DNA from: Solirubrobacterales bacterium | GTDB taxonomy: Bacteria; Actinomycetota; Thermoleophilia; Solirubrobacterales; 70-9 | Reading direction: 5' to 3' | DNA length: 64,000 bases | Assembly (NCBI GenBank): GCA_021155855.1 | Contig: JAJNAZ010000001.1 | Location: forward strand, 62,001 to 126,000 | In this document: in pieces, positions 1-9,145 of the stretch | Numbering within the stretch: the first letter of the stretch is position 1 | Layout of the letters: each line of letters starts with the position of its first letter | Program-made: the position numbers and the translations under genes | The notes under the pieces: model-generated | Told to the model about the DNA's origin: nothing | Database searches by the model: none | The model's input: only the letters and a program-made list of their open reading frames with translations

Positions 1-164
1 ACCACATTCTGGGCCTCGAGCGCCGCCGGGATGCTGCGCGGGTGGTTGCGTGCGGTCATCGCCTGGTAGATGCCGAAGGCGAAGGTCGGGCCGAAGGCGA
101 CGACCACGGCGCTCACGTGAAGCCAGACGATCACGTCGTAGAACTGGACGGCGAGCGTGGTCAT
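1..164 (-). CDS. Membrane protein, possibly DUF2269-like (partial)
   Basis: Only the N-terminal 54 codons lie in the window; the gene continues past position 1. It starts at the ATG complementary to 162-164. Residues 10-32 (VIVWLHVSAVVVAFGPTFAF) form one clear transmembrane helix with an early histidine, followed by a polar stretch containing ARNHPRS. Small four-helix DUF2269 proteins begin in a similar way, so that family is my guess, but one helix is too little to be certain. It sits 31 nt downstream of the prmA stop on the same strand, so it may be the last gene of the hrcA-dnaJ-prmA operon. Confidence 0.5.
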   Translation of the reverse strand, partial: MTTLAVQFYDVIVWLHVSAVVVAFGPTFAFGIYQAMTARNHPRSIPAALEAQNV

Positions 165-195
165 GCGCGCACCCTACTTCGCCGCCCGGCCGAAA

Positions 196-1020
196 TCACC
201 TCGCCCGGCAGAGCAGTGCCCCCCATTCGCCGCGCGAGCGCTCGGCAACCGGCTCGATCCCGGCCCGGGCGAGCGCCGCGCGTACGCGTTCGGCCTCGCT
301 CGCGAGCAGCCCGGAGCAGATCAGCACCCGCGGCGGCACTGCGATTCGCGCCGCGGTCGCCTCCAGCAGGGGCGCGGTGAGGTTGGCGACCAGGGCGCGA
401 GCGCACGGAGGCGCCTGCTCACGCAGATTCACTCGGTGCAGCTCGAGCTCGACCCCGTTCGCGGCGGAATTCGCTGCGGCCGCCTCCAGGGCCGCCGGCT
501 CGCTGTCGCAGCCGCTCACAGGAGCGAAGCCGAGCTTCGCCGCCGCGATCGCCAGCACCCCGGAGCCGGTGCCCAGGTCGGCGAGCGGCCCGCTCGCCTC
601 CCCGGCGTCGGCGAGCGCGAGCAGCAGCTCCAGGCACATCCGCGTGGTCGCGTGCGCGCCGGTGCCGAACGCCTGACCGGGCTCGATGACGATGTCCACC
701 GCGTCGTCGACCGCCGCACCGTCCTCCCAAGAGGGGCGGACGACGATCCGGCCCCCGGCGATCGAGACCGGCTCGTGAAAGTCCCGCCAGCGGTCGGCCC
801 AATCGTCGGGAATCTCGGTCGTGCTGATCTCGACCAGGCCGTCGCCGGCGGCGGCCTCGAGCTCGGGCAGCGACGGGATCTCTCCCGGCGGGCCGTAGAT
901 CGCATATTCCACCCAAGCGCCCCCGCGTTCCTCCTCCACCCCGCCGGGCACGAGCTCGAGCAGGTCGGTGAGCACCCGGTCTGCGAGCTCGGCCCGGCAG
1001 CGGATCGCGAGCCGGATCAC
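196..1020 (-). CDS. prmA: Ribosomal protein L11 methyltransferase PrmA
   Basis: A 274-residue SAM-dependent methyltransferase that in this family trimethylates lysines of ribosomal protein L11. The PrmA-typical [14 protein letters not shown] lies near residues 113-126, followed by the SAM-binding loop [14 protein letters not shown] at about 148-161 and by VANLTAPLL, which corresponds to the catalytic NxxA/P-type motif. The GTG at 1018-1020 overlaps the dnaJ TGA as GTGA, which fixes the start and implies translational coupling. dnaJ followed by prmA is a common actinobacterial and firmicute order. Length is normal for the family. Confidence 0.93.
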   Translation of the reverse strand: MIRLAIRCRAELADRVLTDLLELVPGGVEEERGGAWVEYAIYGPPGEIPSLPELEAAAGDGLVEISTTEIPDDWADRWRDFHEPVSIAGGRIVVRPSWEDGAAVDDAVDIVIEPGQAFGTGAHATTRMCLELLLALADAGEASGPLADLGTGSGVLAIAAAKLGFAPVSGCDSEPAALEAAAANSAANGVELELHRVNLREQAPPCARALVANLTAPLLEATAARIAVPPRVLICSGLLASEAERVRAALARAGIEPVAERSRGEWGALLCRAR

Positions 1021-2087
1021 TCGCCGAGCGACTCGTGCAGGCGCTCGGCGAGCTTGCGCTGCTCGCGGCTCAGCTTTCGCGGCACGATCACGTCGACGAG
1101 CACGTGCTGGTCGCCGCGGGCCGCGCTCCGCAACGACGGCAGGCCGAGCCCGGCAAGCCTCACCGTGTGGCCGGGCTGCGCGCCCGCCGGAATCTCGACT
1201 TCGCGGTCGCCGTCGAGGGTGGCCGCCGTCACCGTGCCGCCGACCATCGCCAGGGTCGCGGGCACGTGGATGACCGTGACCAGGTCCCGGCCGCGGCGCT
1301 CGAAGCGTTCGTCCTCGGCCACTTCGACCCCGACGTAGAGGTCGCCGGGCGGCGCCCCGCTCTCGCCGGCGTGACCGGCCCCCGCGATCCGAATCCGCTG
1401 ACCGGACTCGATCCCGGAGGGCACGTCCACGTCCCAGGTTCGCGCCCGGACCTCGCGCCCGACACCGTCGCAGCGCTCGCAAGGCTGTTCGGCGACGCGG
1501 CCGTCGCCGCCGCAGGTCGGACAGGCCCCGGTTTGGACCAGCTGTCCGAACGCGGTTCGGCGCACCTGCTGCACCCGACCCGCGCCGCCGCAGGTCTCAC
1601 AGGTGCGGATCGGAGTGCCCGGCTCGGCGCCGTTGCCCCGGCAGCGCTCGCACAGCGAGACCGCCTCGAAGCCGACCTCGCGGGTGACGCCGGTGAGCAC
1701 GTCGGCGAGCGTGATCTCGATCTCGACCGCGATGTCGCCGCCCGGCGCCGGGCCGGCGCGCCGGCCGCCGCCGAAGAGGTCGGCGAACAGCGAATCGCCG
1801 CCGCCGAAGAACGAAGCGAGGATGTCCTCCATGCTCCCCGCGGTGTGCGGCGACCAGCCCCCGGTGCGCAGTCCCTCGTGGCCGAAGGCGTCGTAGGTGC
1901 GGCGCCGGTTCGGGTCCGAGAGCACCTCGTACGCCTCGGCGGCCTGCTTGAACTTCTCCTCGGCGTCGGGGTCGTGGCGGTTGACGTCCGGGTGCAGGTC
2001 ACGGGCGAGGCGGCGGAACGCTCGCTTGATCTCCGACTCGCTCGATCCCCGCTCGACGCCGAGCACCTCGTAGTAGTCGGTAGGCAC
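1017..2087 (-). CDS. dnaJ: Chaperone protein DnaJ
   Basis: A 356-residue type I Hsp40 co-chaperone that stimulates DnaK. The J domain covers residues 1-70 with HPD at 32-34. A short G-rich linker ([13 protein letters not shown]) follows, then four zinc-finger repeats: [24 protein letters not shown] and CERCDGVG. The C-terminal substrate-binding domains are complete. It starts with GTG, sharing one base with the hrcA stop (TAGTG). Neither dnaK nor grpE is present here, so this is the hrcA-linked DnaJ copy; actinobacteria often carry a second one next to dnaK-grpE. Confidence 0.95.
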   Translation of the reverse strand: MPTDYYEVLGVERGSSESEIKRAFRRLARDLHPDVNRHDPDAEEKFKQAAEAYEVLSDPNRRRTYDAFGHEGLRTGGWSPHTAGSMEDILASFFGGGDSLFADLFGGGRRAGPAPGGDIAVEIEITLADVLTGVTREVGFEAVSLCERCRGNGAEPGTPIRTCETCGGAGRVQQVRRTAFGQLVQTGACPTCGGDGRVAEQPCERCDGVGREVRARTWDVDVPSGIESGQRIRIAGAGHAGESGAPPGDLYVGVEVAEDERFERRGRDLVTVIHVPATLAMVGGTVTAATLDGDREVEIPAGAQPGHTVRLAGLGLPSLRSAARGDQHVLVDVIVPRKLSREQRKLAERLHESLGE

Positions 2088-3109
2088 TACTCGTAGACCG
2101 ACTCGAAGAAGCGTGAGAGCTCGCCCGCGGCCTCACGCACCGAGGCGATCGCCGTCGCGTAGTCCATCCGCAGCGGCCCGACCACGCCGACCGTGCCGAG
2201 GTTGCGGTAGCCGAGCCCGTAGTTGGCGCCGATGACGCTCACCGAGCGCAGGTCCGGCGCCGGGTTCTCGCCACCGATCCACATGAACACCGACCGTTCG
2301 TCGAGCGTCGAGCGGAGGACCTCGAGCAGGCTCGCCCGGCGCTCGAGCGCCCGCATCAAGGAGTCGGCGCGCGGCAGGTCGGGCGCGTGCTCCGCCGAGA
2401 GCAGCCGCGCCGCGCCTTCGACATAGAGGTCCGATTCCGCACCCTGCTCGAGCCCGGAGAAGGCGTCGCGGATCTCGTCCAGGAAGCTGCGCTCTGCGGG
2501 CCCAAGCTCGGGGTCGTCGAGCCGGTCGCCCGCCATCCGCGCGCCGAGCGCGAGGCCCTCCAGACGCTCGTTGAGAAAGCTCGACGCCCACTCGACCAGG
2601 CCGCGGTCCACCGGATCGGCGAAGTTGAAGACCCGCCGCGTGACCGCGCCGTTGGAGGCGATCACCACCACCATCACCACCCGCGGCTGCAGCTGGAGGG
2701 CCTCGACCCGGTGCACCCTGGCGGCCGAGGGCGGCGGGCCGGTGGCGACCGCCAGCAGGTCGGTCATCCGCGCGAGGGCAGCGGCGGTCTCGCGCAGCGC
2801 ATCCTCGATCTCACGCCGCATCTGCGAGAGGTCGAGCGTGCCGGTCGCCGCGCCTGGCTTCGCCCCGGCGACCAGCAATGCATCGGCGTGGAAGCGATAG
2901 CCGGAATCGGTCGGCACGCGCCCGGCCGAGGTGTGGGGATGGGTGAGGTAGCCCTCGCGCTCCAGCGCCGCGAGCTCTGCCCGCACGGTCGAGGGGCTCC
3001 ACTCGACGTCCGGGCCCTCGGCGAGCGCCGCCGAGCCCACGGGCTTGCCCGACTCCAGGTAGAAGTCGACCACCAGGTCCAGGATTCGCTGCTGGCGCTC
3101 GGTGAGCAC
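2087..3109 (-). CDS. hrcA: Heat-inducible transcription repressor HrcA
   Basis: A 340-residue repressor that in this family binds CIRCE operators and controls groESL and dnaK genes. The N-terminal winged helix ([20 protein letters not shown], then [18 protein letters not shown] and [14 protein letters not shown]) is the diagnostic HrcA start. A GAF-like middle region and the C-terminal segment ending in RFFESVYE follow. The GTG start lies only 25 nt from the divergent peroxiredoxin ATG. I found no CIRCE repeat (TTAGCACTC-N9-GAGTGCTAA) in that gap, so HrcA targets presumably lie elsewhere. Confidence 0.94.
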   Translation of the reverse strand: MLTERQQRILDLVVDFYLESGKPVGSAALAEGPDVEWSPSTVRAELAALEREGYLTHPHTSAGRVPTDSGYRFHADALLVAGAKPGAATGTLDLSQMRREIEDALRETAAALARMTDLLAVATGPPPSAARVHRVEALQLQPRVVMVVVIASNGAVTRRVFNFADPVDRGLVEWASSFLNERLEGLALGARMAGDRLDDPELGPAERSFLDEIRDAFSGLEQGAESDLYVEGAARLLSAEHAPDLPRADSLMRALERRASLLEVLRSTLDERSVFMWIGGENPAPDLRSVSVIGANYGLGYRNLGTVGVVGPLRMDYATAIASVREAAGELSRFFESVYE

Positions 3110-3134
3110 CCCCCTGATTCTAGGATCGGCGCGG

Positions 3135-3698
3135 ATGATCGATCCCTACACGCTCCCGGACGACCTCCCGGCGCCCGTCGACGACGGCGCCGCCGACCAC
3201 CTGTCCGGCTTGGCGCTGCCCGATGTCCCGGTCCCCGCGACCGACGGGCGCCGCGTCTCGCTCGCCCGCTTGAGCGGGCGAACCGTGGTCTATGCCTACC
3301 CGCGAACCGGTCGCCCGGGCGAGCCCTCGTTGGTCGACGACTGGGACCTGATTCCCGGCGCGCGCGGCTGCACGCCGGAGGCCTGCGGCTTTCGCGACCA
3401 CCATGCCGAGCTCGCGGCCGCCGGCGCCGCCGTGTTGGGGCTCTCGACCCAGGACGGCGCCTACCAGCGCGAACTGGTCGAGCGGCTCGGCCTGCCATTC
3501 GCGATTCTCTCCGACGAGCGACTCACGCTCACCCGGGCTCTGCGGCTGCCGAGCTTCGAGGCGGCCGGGCAGACCCTGCTGCGACGGCTGACGCTGATCG
3601 CGCGCGACGGTTGCATCGAGCACGCCTTCTATCCCGTCTTCCCGCCCGACCGCCACGCGTTCGAGGTGCTGGCGTGGCTACGGGCGCACCCGTCCTAG
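3135..3698 (+). CDS. Peroxiredoxin (BCP/PrxQ-like)
   Basis: A 187-residue thiol peroxidase of the AhpC/TSA superfamily, predicted cytosolic. The peroxidatic cysteine is Cys79 and the resolving cysteine Cys84 in GCTPEACGFRDHH, matching the Cp-x4-Cr spacing of the BCP/PrxQ group. Between the strand VVYAYPR and this motif there are about 17 extra residues (GRPGEPSLVDDWDLIPG) compared with the usual short YPKDNTPG loop. I chose ATG 3135 over an in-frame start at 3102, which would overlap hrcA. The stop shares a CTAG palindrome with the convergent MaoC gene. Confidence 0.85.
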   Translation: MIDPYTLPDDLPAPVDDGAADHLSGLALPDVPVPATDGRRVSLARLSGRTVVYAYPRTGRPGEPSLVDDWDLIPGARGCTPEACGFRDHHAELAAAGAAVLGLSTQDGAYQRELVERLGLPFAILSDERLTLTRALRLPSFEAAGQTLLRRLTLIARDGCIEHAFYPVFPPDRHAFEVLAWLRAHPS

Positions 3699-4090
3699 CC
3701 GAGCTGAACCTCGGCCTCGGCGTTGCGAATGATCCGGTTCTCCCCCTGCGCCGCCTCGGTCTCGGTGACGATGCGCCCATCGTCGACCTCCTTCACCGTC
3801 CCGGTGACCACGATCTCGCGCTCGGGGAAGCCCATGCCGCGGAACTGCACCCGGAGGCGCTTCAGCGCCCGTGGGTCGCCGTGGGCGAGCCCGCCGTGGG
3901 CGCGGGCCACCTGAGCCATCGTGTAGAGGCCATGCAGGATGCAGCCCGGAAGGCCGACGGACTTCGCGAACTCCTCGTCGGTATGAATCGGGTTCGGGTC
4001 CCCCGACGCCTCGGCGTAACGCTTCGTCAGCCCCGCATCGGGCGTCACGCGAAGCTCGGGGATCGGGTCGCCGGGCCGAAGGTCGGTCAT
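3695..4090 (-). CDS. MaoC-type hydratase/dehydratase (HadB-like)
   Basis: A 131-residue hot-dog protein. The hydratase-2 signature is present: YAEASGDPNPIHTDEEFAKS followed by GLPGCILHGLYTM, giving the catalytic Asp and His of R-specific enoyl-CoA hydratases. It lies 10 nt downstream of a FAS1-type dehydratase half-protein. Such pairs form the heterodimeric (3R)-hydroxyacyl-ACP dehydratase HadAB of fatty-acid synthase II in mycobacteria, with this subunit catalytic. Whether it acts on ACP or CoA substrates cannot be read from the sequence. Confidence 0.85.
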   Translation of the reverse strand: MTDLRPGDPIPELRVTPDAGLTKRYAEASGDPNPIHTDEEFAKSVGLPGCILHGLYTMAQVARAHGGLAHGDPRALKRLRVQFRGMGFPEREIVVTGTVKEVDDGRIVTETEAAQGENRIIRNAEAEVQLG

Positions 4091-4100
4091 CGCGCTCCTC

Positions 4101-4541
4101 TCAGACGCCGCGGACGATGTTGGTCCACGTGCCCTTCACCGTCTGCTCTCCGTCCTGGTTGGTGGACACCGACTCGAACACGTAGAAGCCCTTGCCGTCG
4201 CGCTCGGAGATCTCCCGGCAGCGCACCGCGGTGGTGATCGTGTCGCCGGCGCAAACCGGCTCGCTCCACTCGAACTCCTGCCCGCCGTGCACCATGGCGG
4301 CGAGGTTCATCCCCACCTCGGGATCGAGGATCGCAGGTCCCATCGCTACCGAGCTGTAGACGACGCAGAACATCGGCGGCGCGACGACGTCGCGATAGCC
4401 CGCCGCGCGGGCGGCCTCGGGATCGCGATGGACGGGGCTGTCGGCGCCGATCGCGGCCGCGTACTTGCTCACCCGCTCGGCCTCGACCTCGAACGAGGCG
4501 GGCTCCCAGGACTTGCCCTCGGCTTCGGTGTTGAGCGCCAT
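4101..4541 (-). CDS. FAS1-like dehydratase subunit (HadA-like)
   Basis: A 146-residue hot-dog domain of the MaoC N-terminal type (FAS1-like dehydratase). Visible features are FEVEAERVSKYAAAIGADSP near the N-terminus, then AAGYRDVVAPPMFCVVY, and FEWSEPVCAGDTITT in the second half. It lacks the full catalytic Asp/His motif of its downstream neighbour, as expected for the structural or substrate-binding half of a HadA/HadB pair. The ten-nucleotide spacing supports a two-gene operon. Partnership is inferred from gene order and family knowledge. Confidence 0.82.
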   Translation of the reverse strand: MALNTEAEGKSWEPASFEVEAERVSKYAAAIGADSPVHRDPEAARAAGYRDVVAPPMFCVVYSSVAMGPAILDPEVGMNLAAMVHGGQEFEWSEPVCAGDTITTAVRCREISERDGKGFYVFESVSTNQDGEQTVKGTWTNIVRGV

Positions 4542-4558
4542 CGGCGGCGGGAGTGTAG

Positions 4559-5038
4559 TCAGTGCACCGCCGCGAGCGCCGATTCCCGGTCGGGATGGAT
4601 GTGAAAGCGGACCGCGCGCTCGTCGCGGATCTCGAGCAGGTAGTAGTTGGTCATCTCGACCGGGACCCCGCTGCCCGCCCCGACCGCGCGCTGGTGGATC
4701 TCGGCAATCACGTGGTGCTCGTCCGGGAAGGTGATCGAGACCACGGAGCTCTGCTGCGAAGCGAATGCCTCGCCCCAGGCCCCGGTCATCCGCTCGAATC
4801 CGTCGATCCCGAACCAGGTCCCGGGGTTACCGAGCCCCGAGGCGACGTGGCACTCGATCCCCGGGTCGAACATCGCCATCAGAGTCGCGTAGTCGCCCCG
4901 GTTGAAGGCCTCGACGCCCTCGCGCAGCAGCCGCTCGTTGCGCTCGGGCCGCGAGGCCTCAGCCGAGCCGCGCCGCCGTTGAGGCGCCTCATGCGAGGCC
5001 TCAGCCGAGCGCCGCGGTTGAGGCGCCTCATCCCTCAT
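4559..5038 (-). CDS. SnoaL-like (NTF2-fold) protein with repeated N-terminal tail
   Basis: 159 residues. The C-terminal 125 residues form a SnoaL/NTF2-like domain: LLREGVEAFNRGDYATLMAM opens the fold and FHIHPDRESALAAVH closes it. No catalytic residues can be assigned. The first 30 residues are low-complexity and encoded by an imperfect tandem duplication (repeat at 4950-5030), giving EAPQPRRSAEAS then EAPQRRRGSAEAS. The ATG overlaps the upstream deacetylase TGA as ATGA. A start at about residue 31, before the conserved domain, would also be possible if the repeat is not translated. Confidence 0.65.
   Translation of the reverse strand: MRDEAPQPRRSAEASHEAPQRRRGSAEASRPERNERLLREGVEAFNRGDYATLMAMFDPGIECHVASGLGNPGTWFGIDGFERMTGAWGEAFASQQSSVVSITFPDEHHVIAEIHQRAVGAGSGVPVEMTNYYLLEIRDERAVRFHIHPDRESALAAVH
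4950..5030. repeat. Imperfect tandem repeat, about 40 bp x 2, with internal palindromes
   Basis: Two copies of a unit beginning GCGAGGCCTCAGCCGAG and ending GTTGAGGCGCCTCAT lie side by side; the first has a few extra bases in its middle. Each contains the palindromes GAGGCCTC and GAGGCGCCTC, so each unit can fold back on itself. The repeat falls exactly at the 5' end of the SnoaL-like gene and is translated in frame there. Confidence 0.75.
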
Positions 5039-5779
5039 CGCAGCTGTTCGCGGACCGTGGCGAAGCCCCAGCCGCGCCGCTTGAGCCCGTTGACCAGCCG
5101 CTCGAGCGCCGGGCCATCCTGCGATTGGCCGCCGACGTGAAGGAGGTAGATCGCGCCTCGCCGCAGCTGCCCGAGGCAGCGCTCGACGATCGCCGACGCC
5201 GAAAGCCCCGCCCAGCCGAGCGAATCCGTGCTCCAAAGCACGTTGTAGTCATAGCCGCGATTGGCCAGCAGCCTCAGAGCCGCAGCGTCGTAGTCGCCCT
5301 GCGGCGGCCGGAACCAGGGCTTGGTACGCACGCCGGCGACCTTGCGGACGAGCCTGTCGGTGCGCTTCAGCTCGCGCCGACGCTCCGCGTTCGTTAGCCC
5401 GCCGCCCGCGGAACGACCGGTCCAGGAGCTGTGCGAGTAAGTGTGGTTGATGATCGTGTGGCCGCGGTTGGCGATCCGGCGGGTGAGCTTTCGATTCTCC
5501 CCGACCCAGCGGCCGGTGAGGCCGAAGGACGCCTTCACCTTCTCGCGGCGCAGGACGCGAAGGATCCTCTTCGTGTAGCCCCTGTCGCTGCCGGCATCGA
5601 AGGTGAGGGCGACGAGCTTCTTCTTCGTCGGCAGGGTGCGCACGGTATCCGCGACCCGGCGCTCCGCGGTCCGGCCCTCGCCCGCCCGGGCTTTGCCCGG
5701 GCGATTCTCGGCCGCGGCGCCGACGGCGGCCGAACACGCGGCGGCGCCGAGGACGACGGCCACCAGCGCCGGCGAGCGC

Positions 5780-5787
<8 letters not shown>
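5035..5787 (-). CDS. Secreted polysaccharide deacetylase (NodB domain)
   Basis: A 250-residue carbohydrate esterase family 4 type protein that would remove acetyl groups from cell-wall or exopolysaccharide GlcNAc. The GTG start overlaps the lepA stop (GTGACTGA). Residues 1-25 ([20 protein letters not shown]) look like a signal peptide. NodB motifs follow: LTFDAGSD (motif 1), NHTYSHSS (metal-binding H-x3-H), FRPPQGDYD (motif 3) and LLHVG (motif 5). The second Asp of the usual TFDDG is Ala here, so metal binding or activity may differ, although TFDAG forms occur in the family. Confidence 0.83.
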
Positions 5788-7576
<1,789 letters not shown>

Positions 7577-7615
7577 GGCGACCGCTCAGTATGGCGGGCG
7601 TCAATCGTCCCTCGA

Positions 7616-8221
7616 TCAGCGCGGGCGCTTCAGCGGCTCCCAGTCGCGCAGCGCGGGCAGCGGGTCCCGGGGCTCGCCGCTCATCCCTCGGCCGGCGCGG
7701 ATCTCGAAATGGAGGTGGTCGCCCCAGCAGGAGCCGGTGCAGCCGACCCCCCCGAGGCGCTGCCCGGCCGATACCCGGTCCCCGGTGTCCACCGCTGCGG
7801 GCTGCACCATGTGCATGTAGACATAGGTGAGGCCGCGCTCCGGGTCATAGAGATGGACGTAGTTGCCCTGGCCACCGTCGCTGCCGGCAGCGGCGACGAC
7901 CCCGTCCGCCACCGCGGTCAGCGGCGTGCCCGCGGGCGCGAACAGATCCTGGCCGGCGTGCAGGTGGCCCGAACGAGCGGCGCCCAAAGCGGCTTCGCCG
8001 GAGCCGAGGTCGAGCTCGCCGATCAGCGGCGCGAACGGTCCCTCGGCGGCGGCCGCTGCGCGCGCCTGCGCCTCCTGCGCCCAGCCGGCGACCCGGGCGA
8101 CCCCGAAATGCATCGTCACCTTGGGACCGTCGGCGGCCACGGCCGGCGCGGCGGCGGTTGTCGCGACGCCGATCGCTGCAATCGTGGTCGTCACGCGGAT
8201 TTTCGAGAGCATGCGCCGCAT
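7616..8221 (-). CDS. Secreted M23 family metallopeptidase
   Basis: A 201-residue peptidoglycan endopeptidase of the LytM type. Residues 1-30 are a signal peptide ending APAVAADG. The zinc site is seen as H-x-H-A-G-Q-D (HLHAGQD) near residue 90 and HLHFE near residue 170, with the intervening VHLYDPERGLTYVYMHM and GDRVSAGQ strands. There is no LysM or SH3 domain, so it is a minimal enzyme. An SD (AGAGGTGA) lies 7 nt before the ATG. The 140 nt upstream fold into several hairpins (see the leader entry). Confidence 0.88.
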   Translation of the reverse strand: MRRMLSKIRVTTTIAAIGVATTAAAPAVAADGPKVTMHFGVARVAGWAQEAQARAAAAAEGPFAPLIGELDLGSGEAALGAARSGHLHAGQDLFAPAGTPLTAVADGVVAAAGSDGGQGNYVHLYDPERGLTYVYMHMVQPAAVDTGDRVSAGQRLGGVGCTGSCWGDHLHFEIRAGRGMSGEPRDPLPALRDWEPLKRPR

Positions 8222-8360
8222 GCCTGAGTCACCTCTGTTAGGTCGGCTCGCGACCCCGCGACGGCGCTCTTCAGCGCCTAAAGGTCGCCCGTGCCGCGGC
8301 CCGCGTCTTGCTGAGGCCGCGCCTGGTCAACGGGCGTGTTCGTGGAGGTCTAACAACCTC
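8222..8360 (-). promoter_or_regulatory. Structured 5' leader of the M23 peptidase gene
   Basis: Four stable stems lie in this stretch when read towards the peptidase. In plus coordinates they are GAGGT/ACCTC (8345-8360); a nested stem with outer arms 8287-8292/8330-8335 and inner arms 8295-8301/8315-8321 (CGCGGCC/GGCCGCG); GGCGCT/AGCGCC with a 4-nt loop (8263-8278); and GGTCG/CGACC (8241-8255). The SD follows directly. Actinobacterial cell-wall hydrolases are often controlled by c-di-AMP riboswitches, but I cannot match this to that consensus. Confidence 0.35.
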
Positions 8361-8483
8361 GCGCCGCCGAAATCGCCGTCACACATCGTCAGCCTGCAAT
8401 CGACTTTGCGTGGGCCGCCGGTGCGGATAGGTTGGTGTCGACGGCCCACGCACCAGCGCCGCGCCGCCGCCGCTACCCCGCTC

Positions 8484-9050
8484 ATGACCACCCACCGCCA
8501 CCATTACCCGCTCATGACCACGGCTCTGCTCGCAGGCGCGGCGCTCACCGCCGCCCTGCTCGGTCCCTCGCCGTCCGGCGGCGCGGGTGGCGCCGCGAGA
8601 TGCGACGGCAAGCCGGTCACGATCACCGAGGACAAGTTCGGCGGCCCGATCAACGGCGCCGATGACCGCATCGACGGCACCAACGGCGACGACGTGATCG
8701 ACGCCGGCGGCGGCGACGACCGAGTCAACCTGTTCGGCGGCGACGACCTCGTCTGTGGTGGCCGCGGCCTGGAGCGAGTCGAGGGCGACTTCGGCGCCGA
8801 CCGCATCTTCGGCGACGCCGGCGACGATTCCGGTGGTGGCTCGGAGGGCTTTCGCCTCGTCGGCGGACCGGGCGCGGACGAGATCCACGGTGGCGGCGGC
8901 AAGGACCGCCTCAACGGCAACTCGGGCAAGGACGCGCTCTATGGCGAGCAGGACGACGACGAGCTCGACGGCGGAAGCCGGTCCGACCTCTGCGCCGGCG
9001 GCAAGGGGGACGACGTCGCCAAGGGCTGCGAACGGGTCTCCGGTATCTAG
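8484..9050 (+). CDS. Secreted RTX-type calcium-binding repeat protein
   Basis: 188 residues with a signal-like N-terminus (MTTALLAGAALTAALLGPSP) followed by RTX nonapeptide-like repeats: GTNGDDVIDAGGGDD, NLFGGDDLVCGG, GGPGADEIHGGGGKDRL and LYGEQDDDELDGG. These should bind calcium as a small beta-roll. There is no catalytic or secretion domain, so it is not a recognisable toxin. The sequence CCCGCTCATGACCAC occurs twice (from 8479 and 8509), producing two equivalent in-frame ATGs (8484 and 8514). The second directly precedes the signal peptide and may be the true start. Confidence 0.75.
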   Translation: MTTHRHHYPLMTTALLAGAALTAALLGPSPSGGAGGAARCDGKPVTITEDKFGGPINGADDRIDGTNGDDVIDAGGGDDRVNLFGGDDLVCGGRGLERVEGDFGADRIFGDAGDDSGGGSEGFRLVGGPGADEIHGGGGKDRLNGNSGKDALYGEQDDDELDGGSRSDLCAGGKGDDVAKGCERVSGI

Positions 9051-9099
9051 CTTCGATGCTCGAGTCCCGTCGGCTCGTCGCATAGGCGGGACTGGACGT

Positions 9100-9124
9100 G
9101 TTTCGCCAATCTGATTGGCGAAAC
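9100..9124. terminator. Perfect 12-bp palindrome between convergent genes
   Basis: GTTTCGCCAATC and GATTGGCGAAAC flank a single central T. As RNA this gives an 11-bp stem with a CTG loop in either direction. It lies between the 3' ends of the RTX gene and murJ, which suits a bidirectional terminator, although no T-tract follows. The composition is AT-richer than the surroundings. It could alternatively be a protein-binding site. Confidence 0.6.
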
Positions 9125-9145
9125 CGGCCCAACCTAATTAGCGCC

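Noticed and set aside
3110-3134. CIRCE operator before hrcA
   Set aside because: The 25-nt gap has no TTAGCACTC-type inverted repeat.
2387-4237. Long plus-strand frame with a run of histidines
   Set aside because: It is a high-GC shadow of hrcA and neighbours, without family similarity.
8222-8360. c-di-AMP (ydaO) riboswitch
   Set aside because: The location before a wall hydrolase fits, but the order and spacing of conserved blocks do not match what I can recall of the consensus; kept only as a structured leader.
8484-9050. RTX toxin (hemolysin)
   Set aside because: Only calcium-binding repeats and a signal peptide are present; there is no lytic domain or type I secretion gene nearby.
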